Source of the DNA: Puia dinghuensis
GTDB lineage: Bacteria > Bacteroidota > Bacteroidia > Chitinophagales > Chitinophagaceae
Reading direction: 5' to 3'
Assembly: GCF_014642875.1 (NCBI RefSeq)
Contig: NZ_BMJC01000002.1
Span: 744,001-808,000 of the forward strand
Length of the DNA: 64,000 nucleotides
Every line of letters starts with the position of its first letter. Within the stretch, counting starts at the first letter, position 1. Below are positions 41,235-49,351 of the stretch, one piece after another. The position numbers and the translations under genes are program-made. The notes under the pieces are model-generated. The model saw only the letters and a list, made by a program, of their open reading frames with translations. It did not search any database and was not told the DNA's origin.

Positions 41235-41981
41235 TTACCGGCCTTCATTCATGGCTGTGATTGCCTGATCGGGAGCAGACAGAAAGTATTGCCAGAATTC
41301 GGCGGTGCGGCCGACGCGGATGTCGTAGGTATTTTGCTCAAGACCTTTTTTGAATTCGTCGGCGACTACGGAAGGGGCGATGCCGTTGGCAGCGCCGCCG
41401 ATCTCTGCCGAGAATTCGGTGTTGACGAGGGGCGGGTACAGTTCGAACACCTTGACGCTGGTATTTTTGAGGCTCAAGCGCAGGGCGATGGTATAACTGT
41501 GGAGGGCAGCCTTGCTGGCGGAATAGGTGGCAAGGGCGATGCCGGGGGCGATGGCTACGATGGAGGTGACGTTGACGATAGCGGCTTCAGATTGTTTCTT
41601 GAGCAGGGGCAGCAATTTTTCGTTGAGGCGGATCACCGAGAGATAGTTGGTCAGCATCTCCTCCCCTGCCCTGGTGAAGGCATCGACGCCTTCGGCGCCC
41701 AGATTGTAGACGGCCGAGGCTTTGCCGGCATTGTTGATGACGATGTTGAGGGCTGCGTGGTCGCGGTTGAGAGTGGCGACAAGGGTCTCGACATCTTTTT
41801 CGTCGGAGACATCGCCGACGATGGCCGTGGTGTTGGGGAGTTTGGCGACAGCCGCTTTGAGCCGCTGTTCGTTACGGCCTGTGACGATGATCTTGTTATC
41901 CGTGCTGAGGGCTTGCGCCAGTGCGAATCCTATGCCTGCGCTGCCGCCGGTGATGAGGATCGTGTTGTTCGTCGTTTTCAT
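41235..41981 (-). CDS. SDR-family oxidoreductase (DltE-like)
   Basis: 248 residues. Cofactor motif ITGGSAGIGFALAQAL (TGxxxGIG), NNAG at about 87-90, catalytic serine in NVTSIVAIAPG and YSASK with the Tyr and Lys present. It is close to the DltE/YciK group; the substrate is unknown. It is the first gene after the palindromic operator and is probably derepressed together with the efflux pump. Confidence 0.9.
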   Translation of the reverse strand: MKTTNNTILITGGSAGIGFALAQALSTDNKIIVTGRNEQRLKAAVAKLPNTTAIVGDVSDEKDVETLVATLNRDHAALNIVINNAGKASAVYNLGAEGVDAFTRAGEEMLTNYLSVIRLNEKLLPLLKKQSEAAIVNVTSIVAIAPGIALATYSASKAALHSYTIALRLSLKNTSVKVFELYPPLVNTEFSAEIGGAANGIAPSVVADEFKKGLEQNTYDIRVGRTAEFWQYFLSAPDQAITAMNEGR

Positions 41982-41994
41982 GTTCTTTTTATTT

Positions 41995-42010
41995 TATACC
42001 GATCGGTATA
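41995..42010. promoter_or_regulatory. TetR operator copy 1
   Basis: Perfect 16-bp palindrome TATACCGATCGGTATA, 14 bases before the SDR start. The core ATACCGATCGGTAT recurs at 42687-42700. Confidence 0.8.
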
Positions 42011-42057
42011 TTTTATGACAAAAAAATTTAGTGTTTCTGGGGTGCGGGGGTCGGGGT

Positions 42058-42642
42058 TTATAGTGCGTCGATGATGTTTTCTACGGCGGTGATCAGCGGC
42101 TTGCCATAGCCGGGTTGACCGACGGTTCGGCGGATCATGATCATGCCTTCGAGAAGAGCGATGATCGACAGGGCTGCCTGTTCGGCGTCGGTGGCCGCCT
42201 TGAACTCTTTATTTGCCTTTCCGGCTTCGATGAGTTGCATGAGCCTTTCCTTCCAGAGGACGATGGCTTCGGCAGCTTTTGTTTTCAGGGCGGGATGGGT
42301 ATCGGCGGCTTCAATGGCGGTGTTGAGGATGGGGCAACCGCCGGGTACGAAGGAAAGTTTTCGCGTGCCGCCGTAAACATCGACATAGACACGCAGTTTG
42401 TCGCGATAGGACGAGCGCTTGTCCATTTCCTGGCGGATCATCTCGCGGACATGTTTGTGGTTATGATCGAAGCAGGCCAGTGCCACCTCGTCCTTGTCGG
42501 CAAAGTTGCCGTAGATACTGCCCTTGGTGAGGCCGGTGGCGTCGGTCATATCCGATAGCGAGGTAGCGGCGTAGCCCTTCGTGTTGAAGATGGGCGCCGT
42601 TTTCTCGATGATGAATTGACGGGTGCGTTCGGCTTTGCTCAT
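42058..42642 (-). CDS. TetR/AcrR-family repressor
   Basis: 194 residues. HTH at about 25-50 (TSLSDMTDATGLTKGSIYGN) and a helical ligand domain with GGCPILNTAIEAADTHP, typical of the YxaF/LmrA-like group. It is flanked by two copies of the same palindrome: one 45 bases upstream of its own start, the other upstream of the SDR-MFS operon that follows. It very probably represses itself and that operon. Confidence 0.93.
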   Translation of the reverse strand: MSKAERTRQFIIEKTAPIFNTKGYAATSLSDMTDATGLTKGSIYGNFADKDEVALACFDHNHKHVREMIRQEMDKRSSYRDKLRVYVDVYGGTRKLSFVPGGCPILNTAIEAADTHPALKTKAAEAIVLWKERLMQLIEAGKANKEFKAATDAEQAALSIIALLEGMIMIRRTVGQPGYGKPLITAVENIIDAL

Positions 42643-42686
42643 GGTTGCTGCTCTCGGCTATTTGATGCCTTTGACGATGTAAAATT

Positions 42687-42700
42687 ATACCGATCGGTAT
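42687..42700. promoter_or_regulatory. TetR operator copy 2
   Basis: Perfect 14-bp palindrome ATACCGATCGGTAT, 45 bases upstream of the tetR-type start, next to a near-consensus -7 box (TAATTTTA). It would allow autoregulation. Confidence 0.8.
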
Positions 42701-42712
42701 TATTTTCCAAAT

Positions 42713-43348
42713 TTATTTTTTTAGGGCGGCGGGGGCGAACACGGCTTGAGCAGCATCGGTGATCTCGGAGTTGGTGATGGTGTGCCCCATGCCGGGATAG
42801 ATGCGCTCGGTGACGGCGGCATTCATTTTCTCCAGCAGCGCGGTAGAATCGTGCACCCTGCTCACCGGTACATGAGGATCGGGGTCGCTGGTACCGATGA
42901 AGATCGGGGTCCCACCGAAGTCGCCGGTATAGTGGTGTGGATAGAGCCGATCGCCGATGAGTCCACCGGTGAAGGCCGCGACGCCGCCATACCGGGTGGC
43001 GTTGCGGGCCACAAACTCCAGGGTCAGGCATGCGCCCTGGGAGAAACCAACAAAATAGATGTTCTCGTTGGTAACCCCTTGTACATTGATATCGGTGACG
43101 AGCTGCTTGAGGACATGAAGGGCGCCGGTGAGCCAGGGTTCATTCTGCTGGATAGGCGCCATAAAGGAATAGGGATACCAGGAATGGGCGGCGGCTTTTG
43201 GCGCGAAGAGGGCGAAGTCCTCTACCGGGAGGGCGTCGGCCAGCGAAAGGATATCTTCAGCCGAACCGCCGCGGCCGTGCACCATGATCAGGGCCTTGCC
43301 CGAACCAAGAAGGTCTTTTCCTGCTGTGATATAGTCGAGGGTATGCAT
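42713..43348 (-). CDS. Carboxylesterase/hydrolase, MhqD-like
   Basis: 211 residues. Phospholipase/carboxylesterase-type alpha/beta hydrolase: ALIMVHGRGGSAEDILSLA, nucleophile in GFSQGACLTLEF, acid in GTSDPDPHVP and histidine in GMGHTITNSE. It follows the MhqO-like dioxygenase by 3 bases, as mhqD follows mhqO in Bacillus, where the genes answer hydroquinone stress. The name is given from synteny and family, not proof of function. Confidence 0.85.
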   Translation of the reverse strand: MHTLDYITAGKDLLGSGKALIMVHGRGGSAEDILSLADALPVEDFALFAPKAAAHSWYPYSFMAPIQQNEPWLTGALHVLKQLVTDINVQGVTNENIYFVGFSQGACLTLEFVARNATRYGGVAAFTGGLIGDRLYPHHYTGDFGGTPIFIGTSDPDPHVPVSRVHDSTALLEKMNAAVTERIYPGMGHTITNSEITDAAQAVFAPAALKK

Positions 43349-43351
43349 AGG

Positions 43352-44290
43352 TTAGTTATGAAGGGTGGGTAAGGATTTTTCGATGTTCTCGCGTGAGGAT
43401 TCGTATTGCACCGGAAGTTTGAGGTGGGTGCCCAACTGATCGAGGGGTTCATCGACGGTGAAGCCGGGGTTGTCGGTCGCCAGTTCGAAGAGGACGCCGC
43501 CGGGTTCGCGGAAATAAAGGGAATAAAAATAGTCCCGGTTGATCTTTGGGGTGATATGCAGGCCGCGGCTAAGGATCTTCTCGCGGAATTCCATTTGTAC
43601 TTCTTCGTTTGGTACGCGGAAGGCAACGTGGTGGTTGGTTCCGCCGCCGTTGAGGCCGCGGTTGCCCTTGGGCGCTTCGACCAGGTCGACAATGGATGCT
43701 GTGGTGCTGAGGGGCGAAATGAAACGATAACGATCACCCTCTTGTTCTTTGAGTTCGAAGCCAAAGATATCGGTGAGGATCTCAGCGGTTGGTCTTATGG
43801 TTTTGAGGGTAAGGGTGACGCTGTGGAATCCCTTTGTGGCCGCGGCAGCTGTTACTTCCGCCGTCGTCCAGGGCTGGCGATCGTCACCATATTTCGATGC
43901 AATGAAATCGATGTTCAGGCCATCGGGGTCCTGGAAAGGCAGGTAGGTCTCCCCAAAGCGCTGGGCAACGGGGCCTTGCTGGATGTTGTGCTGTTTGAAG
44001 CGGTCGGCCCAGAAGGCAAGGCTGTCCGTTGGTACGGAGTAGCCGATCTCCGTGGCCATACCCGTACCGGTGCGGCCGCCTACGATGCCCTCCCAGGGGA
44101 AAAACGTGAGGATGGTGCCGGGGGTGCCGGTCTCATTGCCATAATAGAAATGATAGGTTCCCGGATCATCGAAGTTCACCGTCCGTTTGACCATGCGGAG
44201 GCCGAGTGTTTTGGTATAAAAATCATAGTTGCGTTGAGCGTCGCCGGCAATGGCGGTGATATGATGGATGCCTTTTATTGTATTGTTCAT
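43352..44290 (-). CDS. Ring-cleaving dioxygenase, MhqO-like (two VOC units)
   Basis: 312 residues. Two glyoxalase/extradiol-type units: IKGIHHITAIAGDAQRNYDF at the N-terminus, and a second beginning near residue 150 with GFHSVTLTLK. The metal ligands lie in HHIT, NHHVAFRVP and GGVLFELATD. It has the size and layout of the MhqA/MhqO ring-cleaving dioxygenases for methylhydroquinone-type substrates. It sits within a four-gene operon headed by pirin. Confidence 0.9.
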   Translation of the reverse strand: MNNTIKGIHHITAIAGDAQRNYDFYTKTLGLRMVKRTVNFDDPGTYHFYYGNETGTPGTILTFFPWEGIVGGRTGTGMATEIGYSVPTDSLAFWADRFKQHNIQQGPVAQRFGETYLPFQDPDGLNIDFIASKYGDDRQPWTTAEVTAAAATKGFHSVTLTLKTIRPTAEILTDIFGFELKEQEGDRYRFISPLSTTASIVDLVEAPKGNRGLNGGGTNHHVAFRVPNEEVQMEFREKILSRGLHITPKINRDYFYSLYFREPGGVLFELATDNPGFTVDEPLDQLGTHLKLPVQYESSRENIEKSLPTLHN

Positions 44291-44296
44291 GTCGTT

Positions 44297-44599
44297 TTAT
44301 TTTGTGGCGAGAATGCCGAGTATTTCGTTTTCCAGTAATCCGCTGCCGCCGCCAAAGTGGCGGGTGACGACGACGGCGGCATCGAGTTGTGTCAATCGCT
44401 GCCGCAGGTTCTCTTCTTCCTGTGCAGAGAAGCCTGCGCAGACAAATACGATGGTGTAAGGCTTCGCTTTGAAAGCATTTATGGCTTCCTGTTCGGTTGT
44501 GGCGATGGTGGCATGCCAGCCTTCGTGGGAATTGATGAGTCTTTCCACCACTTGGAGGATAGCTGCTTCGCGACCCACGGCGAGGATATTGATGTCCAT
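44297..44599 (-). CDS. Stand-alone receiver-like domain without phosphorylation site
   Basis: 100 residues with the beta-alpha pattern of a CheY-like fold. The acidic pair near the N-terminus is replaced by AVGRE, and the phospho-acceptor position reads IVFVCAGF, giving C54 instead of Asp. A glycine-rich HFGGGSGLLENEI follows. It may be a pseudo-receiver acting in protein binding or sensing through the cysteine. It lies between pirin (1-base gap) and the MhqO-like gene (6-base gap). Confidence 0.65.
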   Translation of the reverse strand: MDINILAVGREAAILQVVERLINSHEGWHATIATTEQEAINAFKAKPYTIVFVCAGFSAQEEENLRQRLTQLDAAVVVTRHFGGGSGLLENEILGILATK

Positions 44600-44600
44600 G

Positions 44601-45350
44601 TTATTGAATGTTGTTTTTCATCGGGACGTCCATGATAAGGATGCGGGAGCCCTGTTCTGCTGCTTCGAGATCGATGCTGTCCGTGCCGGTGATGCCAAGG
44701 CCGTCGCGGGTATCGAGACGCTGACCGTTGTAGAGGAAGGCGCCGTCGATGACAAAAAGGTAGATGCCGTTGCCGGGTTTCTTCAGGTCGTAGGCGATTT
44801 TTCGACCTGCGTCGAAGGTTCCCATGTGGAACCAGGCATCCTGGTAGATCCAGGTGCCGTCGTTGGAGGGTTTGGCCTGGGTTGAGCCAGGGTACGGATA
44901 GATAAGCTGCTGGAGGGCGTTGTGCTCTTTGTGCGGATCGAGCCGTACCTGGTCGTACCGTGGGGTCACGTTGAGCTTATTGGGGTAGACCCAGATCTGG
45001 AGGAATTTGACGAGCTTGTCGGGGTCATTGTTGTATTCGCTGTGGAAGACGCCACTGCCGGTGCTCATTACTTGGATCTCGCCTGCGCTGACCACCTCTT
45101 TGTGGCCCATATTATCCTGGTGGACCAGGCTGCCTTCGAGGGGAATGCTGATGATCTCCATGTTGTCATGGGGATGGGAGCCAAAGCCTTTGCCGCCCTC
45201 TACCCTATCGTCGTTGAGTACCCGAAGGACGCCGAATTGCACGCGTTGAGGGTTATAATAACCGGCGAAGCTGAAGGATTGGAAACTGTTCAGCCAGCCA
45301 TGGTCGGCGTGACCGCGGGTGTTTGCTTTATGTAAGATGGTATTGGTCAT
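44601..45350 (-). CDS. Pirin-family protein
   Basis: 249 residues, a bicupin. The N-terminal cupin carries the metal ligands FGSHPHDNMEIISI and GVFHSEYNN. Pirins with these ligands can have quercetin 2,3-dioxygenase activity and are often induced by electrophile stress. It is first in a four-gene operon, with a perfect -7 box 17 bases upstream. Confidence 0.92.
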   Translation of the reverse strand: MTNTILHKANTRGHADHGWLNSFQSFSFAGYYNPQRVQFGVLRVLNDDRVEGGKGFGSHPHDNMEIISIPLEGSLVHQDNMGHKEVVSAGEIQVMSTGSGVFHSEYNNDPDKLVKFLQIWVYPNKLNVTPRYDQVRLDPHKEHNALQQLIYPYPGSTQAKPSNDGTWIYQDAWFHMGTFDAGRKIAYDLKKPGNGIYLFVIDGAFLYNGQRLDTRDGLGITGTDSIDLEAAEQGSRILIMDVPMKNNIQ

Positions 45351-45367
45351 ATGTTTTTTTTATGACA

Positions 45368-45375
45368 CAAAGGTA
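45368..45375 (-). promoter_or_regulatory. Bacteroidota -7 box (TACCTTTG) for the pirin operon
   Basis: Perfect TAnnTTTG on the minus strand, 17 bases before the pirin start. It lies in the short gap after the GH89 stop, marking the end of the glycan locus and the start of a new unit. Confidence 0.55.
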
Positions 45376-45402
45376 CCACCTTACCCGTCCCACCCCATTA
45401 AC

Positions 45403-47655
45403 CTAGTTTAAGACTGCCTGCCGGTACTTCCGATAGAGGTCGAGAGCTATTTGTCGGCTGTCGCCGACGGGGACGGTGGGGGACGATCGTTGGGTGTTGA
45501 CCCATTGCCATTCCCAGGCGCGGATGGTGTTCTCAAAGCCGGCGGTGTCGGGTGGGATACCCTGCCGAAGGGATGCGCTGAGCAGTTGGAAGAATTGCTG
45601 CCAGCGGGGCTTGTAGAAATCATCGAGCAAGCCGCTCCATTGCCGGTTGGCATATTCATGCAGTGGACTGTTGGCATCGCCCCAGAGGGTGATGAGATCG
45701 CGGGCATTCCTTTCATAAACCTGTTTTTCACCGGGGGTGATGCCGCAGTTGCGGGCGGCGGCGATCCAGGGGCCGAGCAGGAAGTCTTTGCGGGTGGCCA
45801 GCAGGCGATCGATATCGTCGATAAGTTCGAGGAATTCATGGCTATAGCGGGTGAAGGCTGCGGTATCCTTTGCATGAAAAGCGTCTACCCATTTCTTTTG
45901 CAGGGGAGTAGCGTAGTTGGCGAGCACCTGGCGGGTAACATCGGTGAGGTCAAAGAGGAAGCCATCTGTAAACTGCCTGTTGCTGCCAGCGGCGCGGATG
46001 AAGCAATCCCAGGCAGGCAGAAGGTCTTGTGGAGGATAGTTGAGCTTTGTACGGGTCCAGACCGTGGTGGAGTCGAAAGTGGGGCGGCCCGTGATGATGG
46101 ATTCGGCGCCATCACGGATCTCGCGGCCATTATAGACCGTATGGCGGAGGATGTCCCAGGCCTTCACCAGGCTGGTGTCGCTATAACCATATCGATTGCG
46201 GATATAGCGGGGAAGCCACTCCTGCAGTTGGATGGGGTCTTTTTGCCAGACGTGGTCCATCATCAGCTCGTAAATCACGGGATTCTGTTCGATGGCCTCC
46301 ATCGTGAGGCCTATACCCGACAATTTCCCGGAAGCCGTGTCGGCGAGCGCCAGGGCCGGTGAGGCGGCAACGCCATCCATTCTGCCGAAAAGGTTGACAT
46401 TTCCGCCAAAGTTGTTCAGCATACACCAGATCCAGGGTTTGCCATAGAATGCGCCGCTTCCAGCGGCTCCTGATGCGTTTGTCCGTTTCCAGACGGGTTC
46501 TATCTCGGCAGCCAGGTCGAGCAGAAGCATATGGTTGTCAGCAACGGCATCCAGCAGGGCTTTTATCTGCGGCGCCTTCCAGAATTTCCGGTCGCTATAG
46601 AACAGCCAGCCCTGCATCACCCAAACGGCGGCGGGGTCGGCCGATTGCATCCCTTCGGCCAGTCGCCTGCTCAGGGCGGAAAGATAGGCGGGATCGTCCG
46701 AAGGCGGGTCGTTCTCATTGAAGGTGTCGGAAGAGTAAAAATGATCGGTGCCGAAGAGGCGGGTCTGGGTTTCCAGGAATTTCTTTCCGATGACGGCAAA
46801 CAGCGAATCCGATGGATCGAGCAGCCAGGTGTCGTCAAATCCGTTGTGCCAATTGGTCCGCCGGAGCTTCGCCGTGGGAAAATGGGCCTTGAAATCCGCA
46901 GGTACATGGCCGGTGAAGGCAGGAAGGACGGGTTTCATGCCCAACTGCCGCTCGCGTTGCAGGATCCGGCGTTGCAGGTCGCGATGGGTTTCCATCCAAT
47001 GCATAGGAAGGGGCCCGCCCCAGCCGTCGAGGTTGCCCATCCAGAACCAGGCAAAGTAGGCCGGTCCGCAAAAAAAGGGTTGCAGTTCGGCGTCGGAGAA
47101 GCCCATCTCTTTGTAAACTTCATACCAGGTGTATTCTTCGCCGGTGATGGAAAGCGGCATATTGATGCCATGGAGGGCCATCCAATCGATCTCTTTTTCC
47201 CAGCGGGGCCAGTCCCAGAAGCTCATGCTATAGTTGAAAGTGCAGTAGTTGAGGTAGTATCGCCAGGTATAGGGGGAGGCTTTGCGGACGATGTTGGGGA
47301 TGGGCGGCAGTTGCGCGGGAAGGTGAAGGTTAGTGCCATTCCAGGTGATCTGGCAGTGGCAATATGTTCCAAGATAATAATAGAGCGCGGAGGCGATGGC
47401 TACCCCGTTATTGCCGCGAAGGATGATGCGGCTGCCGCGGGATTGCAGCTCGAAAGTGTCGCAGGACGGGCGGGGTAATGCTTCAATGATAAAGCTGCCC
47501 GCATGCGCCGGGAGGATGCGCTGGATGAGGGCGCGGGAGGCTGCTGTATCGAGTTGCGACCAGGCGAGCCTGGGGGTAAGCAGGAGAAGGAGGCAGAGAG
47601 TTAAAAAGCCCCGGGGCGGCCATCCGCGCCCCGGGGTATAACGACTATTTATCAT
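45403..47655 (-). CDS. Alpha-N-acetylglucosaminidase (GH89, NAGLU-like)
   Basis: 750 residues. Signal peptide to about residue 34, the GH89 N-terminal domain, and a catalytic domain with GEEYTWYEVYKEMGFSDAEL and FAWFWMGNLDGWGGPLP. Likely catalytic glutamates are E314 in DTFNENDPP and E453 in TMEAIEQNPV, matching the two NAGLU glutamates. It releases terminal alpha-linked GlcNAc from heparan-type or mucin-type glycans. It starts 12 bases after SusD and is the only glycosidase in this locus. Confidence 0.93.
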   Translation of the reverse strand: MINSRYTPGRGWPPRGFLTLCLLLLLTPRLAWSQLDTAASRALIQRILPAHAGSFIIEALPRPSCDTFELQSRGSRIILRGNNGVAIASALYYYLGTYCHCQITWNGTNLHLPAQLPPIPNIVRKASPYTWRYYLNYCTFNYSMSFWDWPRWEKEIDWMALHGINMPLSITGEEYTWYEVYKEMGFSDAELQPFFCGPAYFAWFWMGNLDGWGGPLPMHWMETHRDLQRRILQRERQLGMKPVLPAFTGHVPADFKAHFPTAKLRRTNWHNGFDDTWLLDPSDSLFAVIGKKFLETQTRLFGTDHFYSSDTFNENDPPSDDPAYLSALSRRLAEGMQSADPAAVWVMQGWLFYSDRKFWKAPQIKALLDAVADNHMLLLDLAAEIEPVWKRTNASGAAGSGAFYGKPWIWCMLNNFGGNVNLFGRMDGVAASPALALADTASGKLSGIGLTMEAIEQNPVIYELMMDHVWQKDPIQLQEWLPRYIRNRYGYSDTSLVKAWDILRHTVYNGREIRDGAESIITGRPTFDSTTVWTRTKLNYPPQDLLPAWDCFIRAAGSNRQFTDGFLFDLTDVTRQVLANYATPLQKKWVDAFHAKDTAAFTRYSHEFLELIDDIDRLLATRKDFLLGPWIAAARNCGITPGEKQVYERNARDLITLWGDANSPLHEYANRQWSGLLDDFYKPRWQQFFQLLSASLRQGIPPDTAGFENTIRAWEWQWVNTQRSSPTVPVGDSRQIALDLYRKYRQAVLN

Positions 47656-47667
47656 GGTTTATCAATC

Positions 47668-49323
47668 TCAGTATCCTGGGTTTTGGGTCAACGCCGGGTT
47701 CACCGTGAGGGCGTTGGTCGGAATCGGGAAGATGCGGTGGTTCGGGTCCGAATCCGTTTTGAAACCCCAGGATCCTTCAAATTTACCAAATCGGATCATA
47801 TCATTCCGGTGCCATCTTTCCTGGGTGAATTCCCGGCAGCGTTCGTTGTACACGGAGTCCAGGGTGACATTGGTCCAGGCGGGTGAGGTCGTCCGGACTG
47901 CCCGCAGGGAGTTGACCAGTGACAGGGCAGTTTGTCCGCCGGTGGCTGTTCCACCGCGGAGGATGGCTTCCGCCTTCATCATGATGATATCGGCGTAGCG
48001 GAAGACGGGGATATCATTGTTCTGGTTGCGGTTGGGGGAGGTCCAGTCAGGATAGAATTTGATATCGCGGTAGCCCATGTTCCAGGCCACTTCGTCGTTG
48101 CCGCAGTCGAAGGAAGTGACGCTCTGGCGCAGCACGACATTCGGCGTCAGGTTCAGCTGATACGTGTAGGGGTTGTTGTTGCCGGCATAGGTGATGGCAT
48201 CATACCCTGCATAAGTCGTCGTGATCGTGATCGGAGTGACGCCGTCGTGCTTGTATTGCAGGCCGGTGAGCCACTGCCCGTTGCGGACATCGTTCGCATC
48301 ATAGAAATACGCGTAGAAGGAAGGGATAGTGCTTGCGGGAGCACTAGGAGTATAAGGCAGGGAGAAGAAATTATATCCACCACCGGCAGCAACTTTGCCC
48401 ATGCTGCGAGGCACGTCATAACGTGCTTGAATATTCACGCCACGGAAGGGCCAGGGGCTGTTGTTGAAATTGGGGTCAAATGGAATAGCGAAGATGAACT
48501 CGTTCTGGCTGCCTACGGATGTCGGTCCGTTGGTAGGATAGAACATCTGGAGGAAGTTGGCGCGTGAAGAGAAGGAGAACAGGCCCGAATTGATGATCGC
48601 GTCGCAGGCGGTGATAGCATCGTTGTAGCGGGCAGTGCCGGTGTAATATTCCGCGTTGAGATACAACTTGGCCAGCAATGCGTAGGCCGTCCATTTGTTG
48701 GCGCGGCCATAGGTGGATGTGTTGTTGGCGCTATTGAGATAAGGCAGGGCTGCATTGACCTCGCTTTCGATGAAGCTGAACACCTTTGCGCGCGGAACAT
48801 TGGCGTGGGGCGTGAAGTCGCCGTAAACGGTGTCGATGGGAACGTTGCCGTAGTTATCCATCATCCAGAAATAGGCCAAGGCCCGGATCATTTTTATTTC
48901 GGCCAGGTTCTGATTCTTCGATGCGCCGGCCGTCTCGGTCTTTTGCAGGATGGAGAGGGTCTGGTTGGCCACGCCGATGATGGTGGAAAGCCAGTACCAG
49001 TTGCCGTTGACGTATCCATTGTCCTTGGTATACGTATGATAGTGCATCTGCTGGTTCTGGGCGCCGTCGTACCAGTTGCCGCCTCTTGCCGGCATGATCG
49101 ATTCGTCGGTGCTAAGCGTTTGCTGCATGTAGAATTCCACTCCATAGTTACCCCGGAGAACGACATAGACAGGGCCGGAAGCAGTGATAAAGGAAGCGGA
49201 ATCCGAAGGATAGACATCGGGAGTAAGCTCCGTCGTCACCGGAACCTCCACTTTATGGCAGGCGGAGAAAGCCGCCAGGAGAAGCACCGGTGTAATTATA
49301 TATTGAAAGATCGACTTTTTCAT
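47668..49323 (-). CDS. SusD/RagB-family surface glycan-binding lipoprotein
   Basis: 551 residues. Signal ending in the lipobox LAAFSAC. SusD fold with N-terminal TPR-like helices (NWYWLSTIIGVANQTLSILQ), a variable middle, and the typical C-terminus ECRREFTQERWHRNDMIRFGKF-like block (RCREFTQERWHRNDMIR) ending in NPALTQNPGY. It forms the lid of the SusC transporter and binds the glycan at the cell surface. It lies 28 bases after SusC. Confidence 0.95.
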   Translation of the reverse strand: MKKSIFQYIITPVLLLAAFSACHKVEVPVTTELTPDVYPSDSASFITASGPVYVVLRGNYGVEFYMQQTLSTDESIMPARGGNWYDGAQNQQMHYHTYTKDNGYVNGNWYWLSTIIGVANQTLSILQKTETAGASKNQNLAEIKMIRALAYFWMMDNYGNVPIDTVYGDFTPHANVPRAKVFSFIESEVNAALPYLNSANNTSTYGRANKWTAYALLAKLYLNAEYYTGTARYNDAITACDAIINSGLFSFSSRANFLQMFYPTNGPTSVGSQNEFIFAIPFDPNFNNSPWPFRGVNIQARYDVPRSMGKVAAGGGYNFFSLPYTPSAPASTIPSFYAYFYDANDVRNGQWLTGLQYKHDGVTPITITTTYAGYDAITYAGNNNPYTYQLNLTPNVVLRQSVTSFDCGNDEVAWNMGYRDIKFYPDWTSPNRNQNNDIPVFRYADIIMMKAEAILRGGTATGGQTALSLVNSLRAVRTTSPAWTNVTLDSVYNERCREFTQERWHRNDMIRFGKFEGSWGFKTDSDPNHRIFPIPTNALTVNPALTQNPGY

Positions 49324-49351
49324 AATGCTCTTTTTTCTCAGTTTTTAATTT

